Shown: piece after piece, positions 1 through 11,604 of the stretch
Layout of the letters: each line of letters opens with the position of its first letter
Position numbering within the stretch: position 1 is the stretch's first letter
Assembly (NCBI RefSeq): GCF_019112545.1
Contig: NW_025064894.1
Location: forward strand, 520,662 to 584,661
Origin: Guyanagaster necrorhizus
Taxonomy: Eukaryota; Basidiomycota; Agaricomycetes; Agaricales; Physalacriaceae
Length of the DNA stretch: 64,000 nucleotides
Reading direction: 5' to 3'
Notes under the pieces: model-generated
The model's input: only the letters and a program-made list of their open reading frames with translations
Told to the model about the DNA's origin: nothing
Databases searched by the model: none
Program-made: the position numbers and the translations under genes

Positions 1-2860
1 TACTTGGATGGGTTTCAGTGTTTACATAGAATAGGCTGTAGCCAATCAAGGAATTTTCATAGTTATTGTAGGCAAATCCTGCTATTGGAAGCCACTCCAC
101 CCAGTTATCTTGTTGGTGGTTTATGAAAATCCTGAGATACTTTCAATTTCTTGATTGACCTGCTCTGTCTGTCTATCAGTCTGAGAGTGATATACTGTGA
201 AGAGATTTCTAGTGATTCTGAGCAACTTATAAAGTTCTTTGAGAAACTGCAATATAAACTGTAGTCTATGATCCAAGATTATCTTGTCAGAGGGTCCATG
301 ATAGGCATATACATGGTCTCAGAATAAATGGGCCTAGCTCTCAGCATTCAGATTCATGTTTGTTGCAATCAGAATTAGTTCTTTGAAAAATTAGTCTATC
401 ACTGCTAAGACAGCACCATACTCCTTGGACTCAGAGAGAGGCCTTATCATGTCAACTGAGATTATCTTTCATTTGTCAGAAGGAATTTCATTAGGGTGTA
501 ATAGTGCTGCTTGCTGCTGAGTGTTTGGTTTCACCCTCTGACATATCTCACATCCTTTAACATATGCTTCCACTGACTGCCTGAGACCAGACCACTAATA
601 ATTGCATGTGATCAATTCTTGTGTCTTGGCAATTCCTGAATGATCTGCTATCACATGATCATAGCATATCACAATGATTTCCCCACATAACTTTTTGTTG
701 ACATGAATATATAGTTGATTATAAAAATAGCACACTCTCCCTTCAAGAGTCCATCTATTTTCCTTCCTGTCAAGTGCCAGCTGTACCACCTCCTCCACTG
801 ACTTTTTCTCTCAGTGAATCTTCTCCAGGATTTCTGGAGCTGTGGGAAAAATCATGACATTTGCATAGAATAACTATGGCTTGAGGATGACAATTTCTTC
901 ATTATCATTTTCTCTCTGATCATGGTCAGCTCATCAACTGAGTAGATTAGCCTTCTTATTAGCAGTACCAGATTTTTAGTGGAGTGTAAAATGATATTCA
1001 GCCAGCTCTGTCACCCAGCATGCTTGTCTGTGGTTCAGCTTCTGTGGTTTTTTGAAATACTGAAGATTTTGATAGTCTGTCCAGATTTCAAAATCATACT
1101 TAGCACTTAGAAGATAATAGCACTATTCATTTAAGGCAATTATGATAGCCAGTAGCTCTCTGTCATAGATTTTATAGTTGCATTCTGTTGTAGACAGTGT
1201 CTTAGACAGATAGGCTATGGGTTTCCATTGTCCACTCTACTCTTGACTGAGAATGGCTCTAAGAGCCTCTTTTGATGCATCAGCTTTAATCTTGAATTTT
1301 TCATCATCAACTGGAATAGTGAGAATTAGGTCTGAGCAGATCCAGCATTTAATCTCTTGGAATACCTGTTCCTGTATATCTTTCCACTTCCACTCAGCTT
1401 TTCCAATGAGTTTGGTCAGTGGCAAGGCTATCTTGCTGTAATCTTCAATAAAGCATTGATAGAAGTTTGCAAATCCTAAAAAAGATTGCAGCTCTCATCT
1501 TTTAGTGGATGTCAGCCACTCTTGTACTCCCATTATTTTCACTGGATCTATTCATAGCTTTCTTTCTGAGATGATAAGGCTGAGGTACTCTGTTTTAAGA
1601 GTTTTGAATTCATATTTTTCTAGTTTGAGATACAGCTTATTCTCTTGCAGTGTTTATAGTACTTGCTGTATGATTTTGTGGTGTTTCTGGAGCATTTTTG
1701 AGAAGATCATTATATCATTTAGATAGATAGTGACCTTTCTTTAGGTGATTAGATATCAGAATATGTTATTCATCATTGTCTGAAAGGTGGCAGGTGAATC
1801 TGTGAGCCTAAAAAACATTACCAGTAGCTTGAACAACCTTTAGTTAGTATAAAATGCTGCCTACCACTCATCTCCTTCTTTGATCCAGATATTATTATAC
1901 CCTCATTGTATATCTAGCTTGATGAAATACCAGATACCTGACAGTTTATTAATGAGTTCTGAAATGAGTGAGAGTGGATATTAATTCTTGATTGTCAGAT
2001 TATTCAGCTTCTGATAGTCTTATATGGGTCTCAGATTTTCATCCTTCTTTTTGACAAAGAAAGGTGAGATCATAGGAGATTTAGATACTCAGATTCTTTC
2101 ACTGGTCAAGTTCTCATCAAGAAACTTATCTAGCTCCTCTTGCTCTATTCATCCAAGTGAGTATACTTTGCAGTCCAGATTAGTGTTGGCATCAGGGACC
2201 AGCTCAATTGTATAGTCTCAGGGCTTTTATAGTGGTAATTCATCAAAGTTTTCTTTACTGAAGATATCATGATAATCTCTGTAATATTCAGAGACTATTT
2301 CTTCAAACAACTTCTTTGGCTTTTCTGCATAAACTTTAGCTGCCAACTCATTGGATGTAGTTTTCATTGCCTGCATCTCTATAGCAGACTGGAAGTCTAT
2401 TATCAGCAGATGGTTTTCCTTATATAGTTCTTTTCAGATCATCTTTTCTGGTCAATCTTGATCAAGATATGTTTACTGCTGTCTGATGCAAGTGCATTCA
2501 TCAAAAATGACTTTTCCACTTTTCTAATTCACTTATGGATAGTGCTTTTTCAGCTAATCATATCCTAGAAATACTTCTCAATTATAGAGATGAGTGACAG
2601 CAAAGTTGATTCATTTGACATGCCTATCACCTGTAGTCATTTAGAGTTTGCAGTACTCTGATATAAAGCCTCCTGCATTAAGCATTCTATCAGCATTATA
2701 GACTGGAATGAGTCTGACAATCTTTTTCATGTTGAATCCACTCTTTCTGACAAAGTTTTCATCTATAGAGCTGCTTATATAGCCACTATCTAGAAGTGCC
2801 TCTGTACTAACCATTTGGTAGATATCTAGTTTCTTCAGTTGTATATAGATGACAGTCTCA
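1..2860 (-). pseudogene. Decayed gypsy pol of element 1 (PR-RT-RNase H-INT)
   Basis: The protease core is near 2,755-2,800, where the minus strand gives ALLDSG followed by a hydrophobic stretch. RT lies at about 1,440-2,240; its catalytic box near 1,700 reads YLND instead of YxDD. RNase H lies at about 900-1,430, where a frame at 1,237-1,425 reads PVDDEKFKIKADAS and ends ILSQE. The integrase zinc-binding region lies at 595-798, with DHVIADHSGIAKTQEL, the second half of an HHCC motif. Stops interrupt every domain. The order and motifs are as in the other gypsy copies of this window, so the family call is firm although no protein could be made. Confidence 0.8.
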
Positions 2861-4440
2861 TCACCATCTTTTTCTCCTTGAATGTACTTTTTGGGTTGAT
2901 ATAACTCTTTTATTGCCTATAGTGCTTCTCTCTTGTTGATTCCTCTAAGATTATCAATCAGACTCTGATTTGCCTCAATCAGCCTCTTCAAGTGAATCCA
3001 TCTTTTTAATACTGCTAGTGCAACAGAGTCTTCTGACTTCTCTAAAGTATATAATATCCAGGCAACTGTGCTAGGCTTCTGCTATTCAATTGGCCTGGTG
3101 CTACTCATAATGGGGTGCTCTTCCTTTGGATACTCCATAGTCTGTTCAGACTGGGGCTTCCCCTTAGAGGCTTTGCACTATTCAGACATCTTTTGTTTCT
3201 GGATCAGATAGTATGACATATCATCCTCTTCATCTGGTTCTTCTTCTGCTATAACTGGTAGAGTGCACTGAATTGAGGATAGAATCTTTAGTGTCCAGTC
3301 TTCTAGTGGCCAGTCATTAGTTTATAACTCTCTATGGGGCATCACTCATTCTGTTCAGCTCTTCTGATGGGCACTTGAGTTCTTGACTACCTTCTTGTCA
3401 AATGAGGTCTCTGGTTGCATACTGGTTTCTTTAATAGCAAGTGGTGAGTAATTATTGTTGGAATCTACAAAAATTTGTCTAGTATCAGTAAGTATAGTGT
3501 CTGTGTGGGAATGCACTATATTAGTGCTGTCTACTTGCATATTTAAGAAAATATTAGTAGCCCATCTGCATATGCATTAAGAGACTACTTTTCAAAACCC
3601 TCTTAAGGTTTAACCATCTTTGCTTAGTTCAATTCATTCTGTGCCCTTTTGGTAGCTTGCTCTTCTTGATACATCTTACCAAGTTCCAATCATTCTTCAT
3701 CAGAAAAATTTATCTCCAGAATTCTTTGAGACACTATTGAGACACTTGCTTTTGAAGTGTCTTGGGTGATAGGCAGAGTATGTGGATGGTGGAATTTCAG
3801 GCAGGCACAAAGCAGGTGTCTCTTCTCTCCATAATTGAAATATCTTCTTTCTTTGTGAAGGACATCTATATCTATTAGCTGTCCTGTGCCTCTATATGTT
3901 ACACCAGTTGAGATCTTCTTGTCATCTCCTGTTGGTGTAGATCTCTTCTGGGATGATCCAGCCACACTTGTCTTAGTACCTCCTACCCTTGCAGTATGGC
4001 TATTCTCTTCTGCAGTATTGATATGGTAGTTATAGTCCATCTGTAGGACTCAGTGCTTCCATTCATTATATATAGTTGAAATGTCATTATTCTCTGATGC
4101 AATCATATTCTTGATGTTGAGGCAGACCACATTCTCCACCTGCTCTAGCATAGCCAATCTATCTTTCAGTTTTCCTGCCTGATATACCAGTTCCTCAAAA
4201 TTCTGGAAGAACACTTTGGCATCCTTGTAGTTAGCCTGTCTCAGTGTCCTCCACTTGATTTATTTTAGTTTCATTTCTGCATCCTCTTTGAATCAGCTAG
4301 TCACTGCATGCTTGAAATCAGGATATGATGGGTACCATCAATGTCTAATGAGTTGATCATAGAGATGGAGTTCCTGATGATCCCACCACTCATGTTGAAG
4401 AGGTTTTGTATGTGCTTGAGGTAAAAACTGATACAGCAGA
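2861..4440 (-). pseudogene. Decayed gypsy gag of element 1
   Basis: The minus-strand frame at 3,690-4,040 contains a peptide ending in LIDIDVLHKERRYFNYGEKR. It matches the conserved lead-in to the Gag zinc knuckle of the other copies here (IDIDQLKKEEKCFNCGQKGH near 49,130). The CCHC cysteines are partly replaced by tyrosine (FNY for FNC), which fits G-to-A decay. Upstream, 4,080-4,430 holds a degraded capsid-like segment. Between knuckle and protease there is a low-complexity spacer, as in the other elements. Confidence 0.65.
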
Positions 4441-5340
4441 GTGCTTTTCACTGATCACACCCACACCAACACATACACATTACTTCTTAGTTTGTTGGAG
4501 GATTATAATGTGATAAGAGTAGTTATAGCAAGTATAATTGTCTCCTTCAATAAATCCACTGTGTGTGAATAGCAGTAGCATGAGTGTAACAGTCCTAGGT
4601 CTTTCTAAGTCTCAAAGCTTTTTGTTTATAAAAAAATAAGAGATGATAATGAATGTTGCTGGGCCTTAAGACAAAGGGTACTGTAGCTCAATACAATATA
4701 TTGAAACAATCCCACAAAACTCTCAAAGGTCCCAAGCACAGATTAATTCCAAATCTCTAAACACACTACACAACTCAAAGCTTCACACTCTAAGCAGAAA
4801 CATTTCATAAAAATGTCCACAAGTGCTAAAAAGTTCAAACCTCTGTATACAAGCTTCCAAACTGATCATAGACTTACAGGATTCAAACCTATGCAATCCA
4901 GAGATACAAAACACAATAAAACCCTATCTGACAGATCCAAAGGGTTTGAACCTCTGCTGATCTGCAGAAATAACCAAAAGTGAACACTAATCAAGCCAAA
5001 GGATTTGAACCTCTGCCACCTGTAGTGTCTCACATCACAAACACTTTAAAAACTCAAGATAGTGCCCTTCAGACACTGCTCTCTTATTCTCAGGCTAGAG
5101 CACAATCTAAAACCTTTTATTAAATCAGACTAGAGTCTCTTGCAAGCTTCTGTGCCTTATACAATTCTCAGTTCTCTCTTAATGATATCAATAATGGGTT
5201 TATTCTCTTGTCCAAAGTTACAAACACAAACCCAGAGCTGGAGCACAAGATCTTTATGCCTAATACACTGCAACTGTGGAAGGTTGGAAACATGTCTAGT
5301 ACTCTTATAATGTAATATTTAAATAGGCTACTACTATACT
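4441..5340. other. Non-coding AT-rich stretch upstream of element 1
   Basis: No coding frame is recognisable. It lies where a 5' LTR and leader of element 1 would be expected, but I could not define LTR ends, a TATA box or a primer-binding site like those of the other gypsy copies. Its only visible structure is the group of T-arm-like repeats listed next. Confidence 0.4.
4830..5025 (-). repeat. Four copies of a tRNA T-arm / B-box-like motif
   Basis: On the minus strand the motif GCAGAGGTTCAAAYCC or a close variant occurs at about 5,008, 4,944, 4,882 and 4,837, spaced roughly 64, 62 and 45 bp. Each copy can fold as a short stem closing a TTCAAAY or TTTGAAY loop. It resembles the Pol III B box GGTTCGANNCC after loss of its CpG. 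No matching A box or complete cloverleaf was found. It could be a relic of a tRNA-derived SINE or tandem tRNA fragments, or a minisatellite with chance similarity. Confidence 0.4.
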
Positions 5341-5960
5341 AAGATACACCAAATATAGTAGTTTCAATGCTCAGAACTCCATTCCAGAGTCCCTCATATA
5401 TCATTTGTGCACATATTGCAGTCTGACATGCATATTCTGCTCCAGGCTGGGATTGCCTTCTGTTTCTATGCAATCTGACACTGGTTAGCTCTGTTAGTGG
5501 CTTGGCCACTAGTCTCTTTGCTTTATTATCTCTCTGGAGCAATTAATCCATGCACAAGAGTTATTTCAGACTTCTGGGATTGTTTCTGGTCAATGATTCT
5601 GCTATTCAGGTTTATCTCATTGTCACCAATGCTCTGTTCTAAAACATGTTCTTTGGCCAATCAATACCTATGTGTCATTGATCAGTGTGACACAAAGTCA
5701 TATGCAAAGCTCTGATCATATTTTGATTGTGTACTCTTTATTTTTAGTGGGACTTTCTATACTTGTATTAGCATATTTAGTGTCAAGTGCTGGGACCCCA
5801 TGCACAGTATGACCCCTCCTGGTATCATCCTATTGTCTGATCATGCTCTTCACTCATCATCACTCAAGCCAGCTGTTATACAAGTCTCATTTCACTGCAC
5901 TTTAGTCATCTTCTTTATTGTGTGCATAGTAGACTGATACAGTCAATGTATTATTATAAA
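5341..5960. repeat. Interspersed repeat R, copy 1
   Basis: The part at about 5,600-5,935 matches 51,990-52,560. Shared blocks include TTAGTGTCAAGTGCTGGGAC against TCAGTGTCAAGTACTGAGAC, and CATCACTCAAGCCAGCTGTT against TATCACTCAAGCCAGTTGTC. Differences are mostly C/T and G/A. It carries no coding frame. Here it abuts the truncated RT of element 2. It could be a solo LTR of another family or a MITE; neither LTR ends nor inverted termini were defined. Confidence 0.5.
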
Positions 5961-5989
5961 TCCTAAAATTACATATCTGGACATGCAGT

Positions 5990-7210
5990 GGACATGTCAC
6001 TGCTTTAAGGAATAGCTTGTGTTTTCTCATTAGCATGAGGACTTGCTTAACTAGATGGCAGTATTCCTTTCAATCACCAGACATGATCAGAATATTGTCA
6101 AGATATATGGTGATCTTTCTAGTGGTGATGAGATCTTTGAAGATGTTATTCATCATCCATTGGAATGTTGTGGAGGAGTTAGTGAGTCCAAAGAATATCA
6201 CCATTGGTTCAAATAGTCTTTGATTGGTTTATAATGCCATTTTCCACTCATCCCCCTCTTTAATGCAGATATTGTTATACCCTCATTATATGTTCAACTT
6301 TAGATAATACTTTGCACTATGCAGCTTATCCATCAGCTCAGAGATGAGTGGTAGAGGATATCAGTTCTTGATTGTCATCTCATTGAGTTTTTAATAGTCC
6401 TAGACTAGGCATAGCTTTCTATCCTTCTTTTTGACAAAGAAGAAGAAGAATGCCATGAGAGACTTGGAGAGTCATATCTGCCCACTGGTTAAGTTCTCAT
6501 CCAGAAACTTATTGAGCTTCTGTTGCTCCAGGTGGCTGAGAGGGTAGACTTTACAGTTGAGGTTGGCATTTGCATTTAAAACCAGTTCATTGGCATGATC
6601 TCATAGCTTTAGCTTGAGGAGTTCACTCAAATTTTCTTTGTTAAAAAGATCACAGAAGTCTCTTGCTCATGCCAGCACTATTTTTTCAAATATTTTAGCC
6701 TCCTTCCTGGCATGGGCCTTTGCTGTCAAGTCATTGGCATGATGCATAGCTTGTATATGGATTGCTGGTTCCATGTCTATCACAAGGATCATTTCTCCCT
6801 CTTTCATCTCCTCATCTCACAGATCCTCCAGATTTTTGTCTGGCAAGATGAAGGGGGTTTTTCAGCATTGATATCTGGCAAAGGTGATGCACCTGATCTT
6901 TTAGTTGATTAGAGGATTGTGTTGGATCAGCCAGTCATATCCAAGGAAGATCTCTTTACTTCTGAGGTTGATGATGGCCAAATTAATTCATTCTGTATAG
7001 CCTCCTATTGTCAACTATAACTCTATAAACTCAGTAATTGAGCCTGCCTGTTTCAGGTCTCATCCATGTTGTATATTAGAATAGGGGTGGCAGTCACCCT
7101 GATAGAAAGGTTGTGCCTAATGATGAAGACACAGTTGATCAAACTTCCAGTACAGCCACTATCAATCAGAGTAGTGACTATGTGAGTGGATTGTGCTGTC
7201 AGGGTTTCAA
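5990..7210 (-). pseudogene. Decayed partial gypsy pol of element 2 (PR-RT)
   Basis: The protease core lies near 7,140-7,180, where the minus strand reads LIDSGCTGSLIDQ, so its catalytic Asp codon is intact. RT lies at about 5,990-6,650. Its active site near 6,110 reads YLDN in place of YLDD, with GACAAT where GACGAT is expected. Several TGA and TAG codons interrupt the frame. RT ends at the repeat R junction, so palm and thumb are incomplete and no RNase H follows. Confidence 0.7.
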
Positions 7211-10200
7211 TCTGAGCCTTAGTCACAAGGTCTCTTCCAGTGGATTTTTGTTGTTGGATGTATCTCTATAGTTTTTGTAACTTGTCCAACCACTCCAGTG
7301 CTTGATTTCTCTTGGCCTTTCACACTTCCTCTATTATCTTGTCTACTACTTCTTCAGCATAAGCCTTATATATCCAGTTCTTGAGTATAGTCTTGGCTTC
7401 TTCTTTAGTTCTGGTATTTTTGATGGCACACTATGTCTATTTTATGTCAAACAGTTTGAGCCATTCACTCAACACATTGGAAAGGGTCTCTCTCTCTGTT
7501 TGGCCTATAGGCAATTGAGTTTTTTTCTTTGTCAATTCTTTCAGTGATCTTGATATAGTAGTGGGAGTGGGTATATTCAAATGCTTTTGTAATTTAGGCA
7601 TAACTACAGAAGTACTATGAGTCTGATCAGCAGCTACTGATGACACACTGTTGAGTCTATTGGCTGATCAAATTAAATCACTCACTTATTGGTCTTGTCT
7701 TTTACTTTCTCTATCTTCATATTTTTACCATTTTCCTCTGTGATGTCAGCCTCCTTCTATAACTCTACAATCTGTGCTTGCATCTCTTCATGAATTTATT
7801 TCTTCTTCAGGCTATTTTTTGACAGATGATCCTTCTCTCTGTAGCTGAAGCATTTCCCTTCTTTTTTCAGCTGGTCAATATCCATGGGCTCTCCTTGCTC
7901 TATATATATAATCTTGGTCAAGGTCTTCCTCTCACTAGTGGTGCTGAATGTTCCTCCCTTTGACTGCTCAGGCATACTCTTGCCTATTGACTCTTGATGT
8001 TCCTTCTTATCATGAGTCTAATGCATGGCACTGATTACTTTTTGTCATTATCACTTTTAGTTTATTATCATGATGCACTTCTTTCAGACATCATACTCTT
8101 TGAGCATGTTGATGCTAATGTTGGAGATAGTCTTAGTATACAACAGTGGAATCTCAACCTTCAGTGCTTCCACTATGTGGTCTGTTTTGTTGGTGTCATA
8201 GTGAAGATTGGCCAGTCAGACAAGCTATTTCAACTCTTAAAAGTATTCATTAGCTGTTTTATTATCTATTTATAGTTTATATATCTTGGCCTTGTATATG
8301 TTTTGGATGACTGGATCTGTGAACTTTTCTTAGATGACCTCTTTGAAGTCCTTTCAGGATGACAGTCACTGGTACCCCCTAGTGGTAGAGTATAAGTTGG
8401 TGAGAGTCATTGTCCATCATTCTTTTGCTTTGTCTTCAAAATAGGAGGCAGTGAAGATGACTTAATATGTGTCAGCAGTCAGATAGACTGTATGGACTTC
8501 AAAGTATATTTTTCAGTCCACTAAGAATCTGTCAATGTCATTGGAGACCTCCTTGAAGGGTTGTGGTTTTCTTATGAGTTCTGGTTTGCATTGGATTAGA
8601 GGGACATCAGTAGCAAGAGCAGCCATCAGGTTAGAGTATTTATTGAAGAGAGGGTATTGTCAGAAGACCAGTGGTTTTGACAGAGAATGCAGAGAGTGGT
8701 CATCAGTGACAGGGCTGCCTGCTCTCTTTCTTCTTTTTCTTCTGATTCTCCTATTGATGATCTCAAAGTTACTGGCCTTAGGATCATCCTAGTCTTCCTT
8801 GCCTCTATCAGTGAGAATGAGGTTCTTCTTCCTGCTAGGTCCTGCTGTGGCATCAGAAAGATTGTTCTGTCCAGTGAAGAGACAGCTTTCTTATGCATTC
8901 AGCCATAGATACTGTTGGCATGGAGTGGGCAACAAAGTTGGGCAGTTTGAGAATATAGTTTATGCCACTGACCAGACCAAGAGTGCTGTGTATAAAGCTC
9001 ACTTCAGTGGTATAGGTGACATATTCAGCATCAGTCAGACCTCAAATTGGGATTTATATGGTAGTAAGTTGGCTTTTGCCTTAGTGGGGTACCAGTTGTT
9101 AAATGTGTAAATTGCTTGTTCAGTCATATAATACTGCAAAATATCAATCTTTTCTTTAGTTTCTGCTATTAAATATCTTTTTCCTAATAGAGTCACCCTC
9201 CAGATGATATTTGTAGAGATCATACATATTCACTCATGATATATTTTCCTGAATTCTTCTTCAAACATTCACCAAATATCTTTCTGGATTTTCTTCTCAT
9301 TCTACATCCTGCCTATCTCTTTCTTGAGGGTTCTGGACAATATGAATGGAGAAGAAGCTGCTGTTAGAGCTCTTGCTGTCACTGAGGAATCTTTCTGGTC
9401 AAGTGGGAGATCCTGGTCATCAGATGGAGAGTCTTGCTGCTTCTTTGGTATTTGCTGCTTCCTTCATGTCACAGTAATGCCTTCTGAGAATGTGAAAGAA
9501 CTTCATGCTTCAGAGTAGAGCAAAGTTTCTATCACTAAGGATTGCATTGACATTGATAGAATGGGCTTGACAGAGTCTGATAGGCTCAGAAGGTCTGAGA
9601 GGAGCAATTCTGAGGGGAGGGTATTAGAGGAGTCAGAGCATGAGGATTCAGAGATTCCAGTGGAGGTTCTATAGTTAGAATAGACAGCAGTGGTGGTAGC
9701 CCATTGGTTGGTGTTAACAGAGTCTCAAGTCCAGTCTCTAAGTTCAGGCTCAGGAGAGGCAGTGGCAGAGCTGAGAGTTAGGATAACACAGAAGTCTGAA
9801 GAGAGATCCTCTGTGAGAGTTCTGATGTTATAATATTTGTCATATCATGGCTGGTAGTTTCTGAGGGTTTCTGACTTGTTCAATATTTCCAAAGTAGTTT
9901 CTTGAAGGTCATCTCTAGAAATGTCTTCAAGTATAGGTCTTGTGAGGATTTTAGGATTTCCAAGAGAATCTGCTGGGATTTCATGGAGGGGAGAATGAGA
10001 GAGTCATCCTGTCAAGAGCAGATATAAGCAAGGTTGCATAAATAGGTATAGTAGCAGATAATCTAGATACCAATAGACTGGTTTCTATAGCAGAGGTGGA
10101 TTAAGATAAACAGCCTGAGCAAGATGCTAATAATAGTGCTTAAGAGCTTGAAGAAGTTGGTAGTAGGGTTGGAGCTTGTTTGCATTTGGTTTCCTTTGCA

Positions 10201-10230
10201 AGATAGTTGCATAAGAAAAGAGAAGGTTGA
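7211..10230 (-). pseudogene. Decayed gypsy gag of element 2
   Basis: Near 7,830-7,900 the minus strand reads MDIDQLKKEGKCF and then a degraded CCHC knuckle (Y and S in place of two Cys). The capsid-like part lies at about 8,150-8,720 and matches the Gag of element I (61,670-61,975) by pattern. From 9,230 to 10,230 there is a Ser/Glu-rich N-terminal extension or leader. The spacer at 7,437-7,646 matches the spacer of E/F near 49,340-49,510. No intact frame remains. Confidence 0.6.
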
Positions 10231-10243
10231 AGCTTCAAGCTAA
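10231..10243 (-). promoter_or_regulatory. Self-primer-binding site of element 2
   Basis: Just inside the LTR the minus strand reads TTAGCTTGAAGCT. Its complement AGCTTCAAGCTAA nearly matches the predicted transcript start in the same LTR, AACTTTGAGCTAA at 10,398-10,410 minus. Two of the three differences are a CA/TG pair, as expected if both came from CG. There is no TGG next to the LTR, so a tRNA 3'-CCA primer is unlikely. Confidence 0.6.
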
Positions 10244-10244
10244 T

Positions 10245-10710
10245 TATTAGATCCACTCAACATGTGATCTAAACACATAATAAACTAATGCTATATTAAA
10301 TTTGTATAGTTATGCTAGAGTCCACTTGTGTGCTTGGAGTGTGTGTATCAAGGCTATTGCAAGTTAGGCTTGAGAGAAGGAGTGGTATGAATAAACTTTA
10401 GCTCAAAGTTGGTCTACTACAGTAAGAGCTATACTACTTATATATATTTCTGAGAGTGATAAATATAGTCTTACTTATTGTGTTCTTCTACAACATGGTA
10501 CTATAGAGCATGGTTGTCATACATGAAACAACAGGTTCTATCTGTGGACAAGACATCAAATATAGGCTGTAGTACAATGACATGAATCATCTGATATAGT
10601 CATGGTAATCAGCCCATGATTAACAAGTGCCTAAGATCAGATAGGTGCCCTGATAAGATAAGATAAGATAAAAGATAAAAAGATAAAAAGATAAAAAGAA
10701 AATTGTAACA
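10245..10710 (-). repeat. LTR C (5' LTR of element 2)
   Basis: On the minus strand it starts TGTTACAATTTTCT and ends GTGGATCTAATA, about 466 bp. It matches LTR B (53,489-53,934) across the region from ACTATATTTATCA through the TATATAAGTAG box to GAGCTAAAGTTTAT. The expected TG...CA ends are altered at the 3' side (TAATA for TAACA). Confidence 0.7.
10650..10700. repeat. GATAA / GATAAAAA microsatellite inside LTR C
   Basis: Repeated GATAA followed by GATAAAAA units lie just inside the U3 end of LTR C. They are absent from the related LTR B, so they expanded after the families or copies separated. Confidence 0.8.
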
Positions 10711-10714
10711 AGAA

Positions 10715-11240
10715 CCAAGTTGACTCATAAAGAATGCACTGAAATTTCTAAGTTTGAGATCTATTAGAGTGAGCCTACAACTCTGACAAGACTGAAGGGA
10801 GCACCAGATGTGTTCAAGATGGCTCTGATGGATATCAGGATCATAGTCAATTATAAACTATATCAGGAGTCTCATCATCTGCAAGAGGAGATAGTAAGAG
10901 CTTACATGTGGATGATGTTCTCTGCTCCAGCCTATGTGTATAATATCTGAGTATCCTTTGGAGCCAATTCTGATGAGACTTCAATATGTTTCCTCTCACT
11001 GCCAATTTCCTATTACTTCACTCAATCCTCACTCTGACACTCTAAGGTTCCAGACATCTACCAATAAGTAGCACAATGCATTGCTGAATATGAATACTTA
11101 ATATGTAAAGAACAGTGTGAGCTACATATTGTGGTGGATCCTTATATGAATTACACAAAGCTAATCTCAATAAACAGAGCACTATATGAAGAATTCAATA
11201 TTACAGCTTAAAATAATTAACTCTAAAATATAAAAATATT
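10715..11240 (+). pseudogene. Unrecognised decayed reading frame
   Basis: One plus-strand frame stays readable for about 500 bp with only a few stops. It contains LTRLKGAPDVFKMALMDIR and later CIAEYEYLICKEQCELH. Composition looks protein-like rather than random, but I recognise no family. There is no CpG, as in the flanks. It may be part of a host gene or of a mobile element. From 11,240 to 11,600 I see nothing. Confidence 0.3.
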
Positions 11241-11604
11241 AGTGCACTGTTCTTCCTATAATTTGCAAGTCTGAGAGAGCATATAGTTGTTCATACTGTT
11301 CTTTTCTTTTGATAGGTTGGAAATTCTGTGTCTTTTTCATGACCTTGTCCTACTTTTTTTTTGATGCTGAATAAGACATATGCTAAAGCTATGTTTTCTC
11401 CCATAGATCTGCATTGAAGATGGTAGGAAATTAAGATTATAGAAAGTCTACAGTTTATGATAATCATAGAAAACTGCTACTATTTGATTATATCAGTAAT
11501 GTTGTGCTTAGTTCTCTGTATATATTATTTAACAGCACTAGAAATGATGTACAGGCATATATTACTAGGAGTACAGATGTGTAAATAGAAAAAACAATGC
11601 TGAT

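Larger units (their letters stand above)
1..4440 (-). mobile_element. Ty3/gypsy element 1, decayed, 3' end outside the window
   Basis: Read on the minus strand, the order is Gag, protease, reverse transcriptase, RNase H, integrase, which is the Ty3/gypsy (Metaviridae) order. No long open frame survives. Frames are broken by TGA and TAG and I saw no CG dinucleotide in the stretch, so the copy looks like an old, heavily deaminated insertion. The integrase runs off the left edge, so the 3' LTR is not in the window. No LTR of the gypsy families recognised elsewhere in this window was found next to its Gag end. Confidence 0.8.
5961..10710 (-). mobile_element. Ty3/gypsy element 2, 5' part only (LTR-gag-PR-partial RT)
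   Basis: In minus-strand order it has a 5' LTR (10,245-10,710), a self-complementary primer-binding site (10,231-10,243), a long Gag region, protease, and RT that stops near 5,990 against repeat R. RNase H, integrase and the 3' LTR are missing, so the copy is truncated. I saw no CG dinucleotide in it. The LTR is of the same family as that at 53,489-53,934. Confidence 0.75.

Noticed and set aside
8535..9110. Plus-strand ORFs of 73-103 residues in this stretch
   Set aside because: They are antisense to the decayed Gag of element 2.
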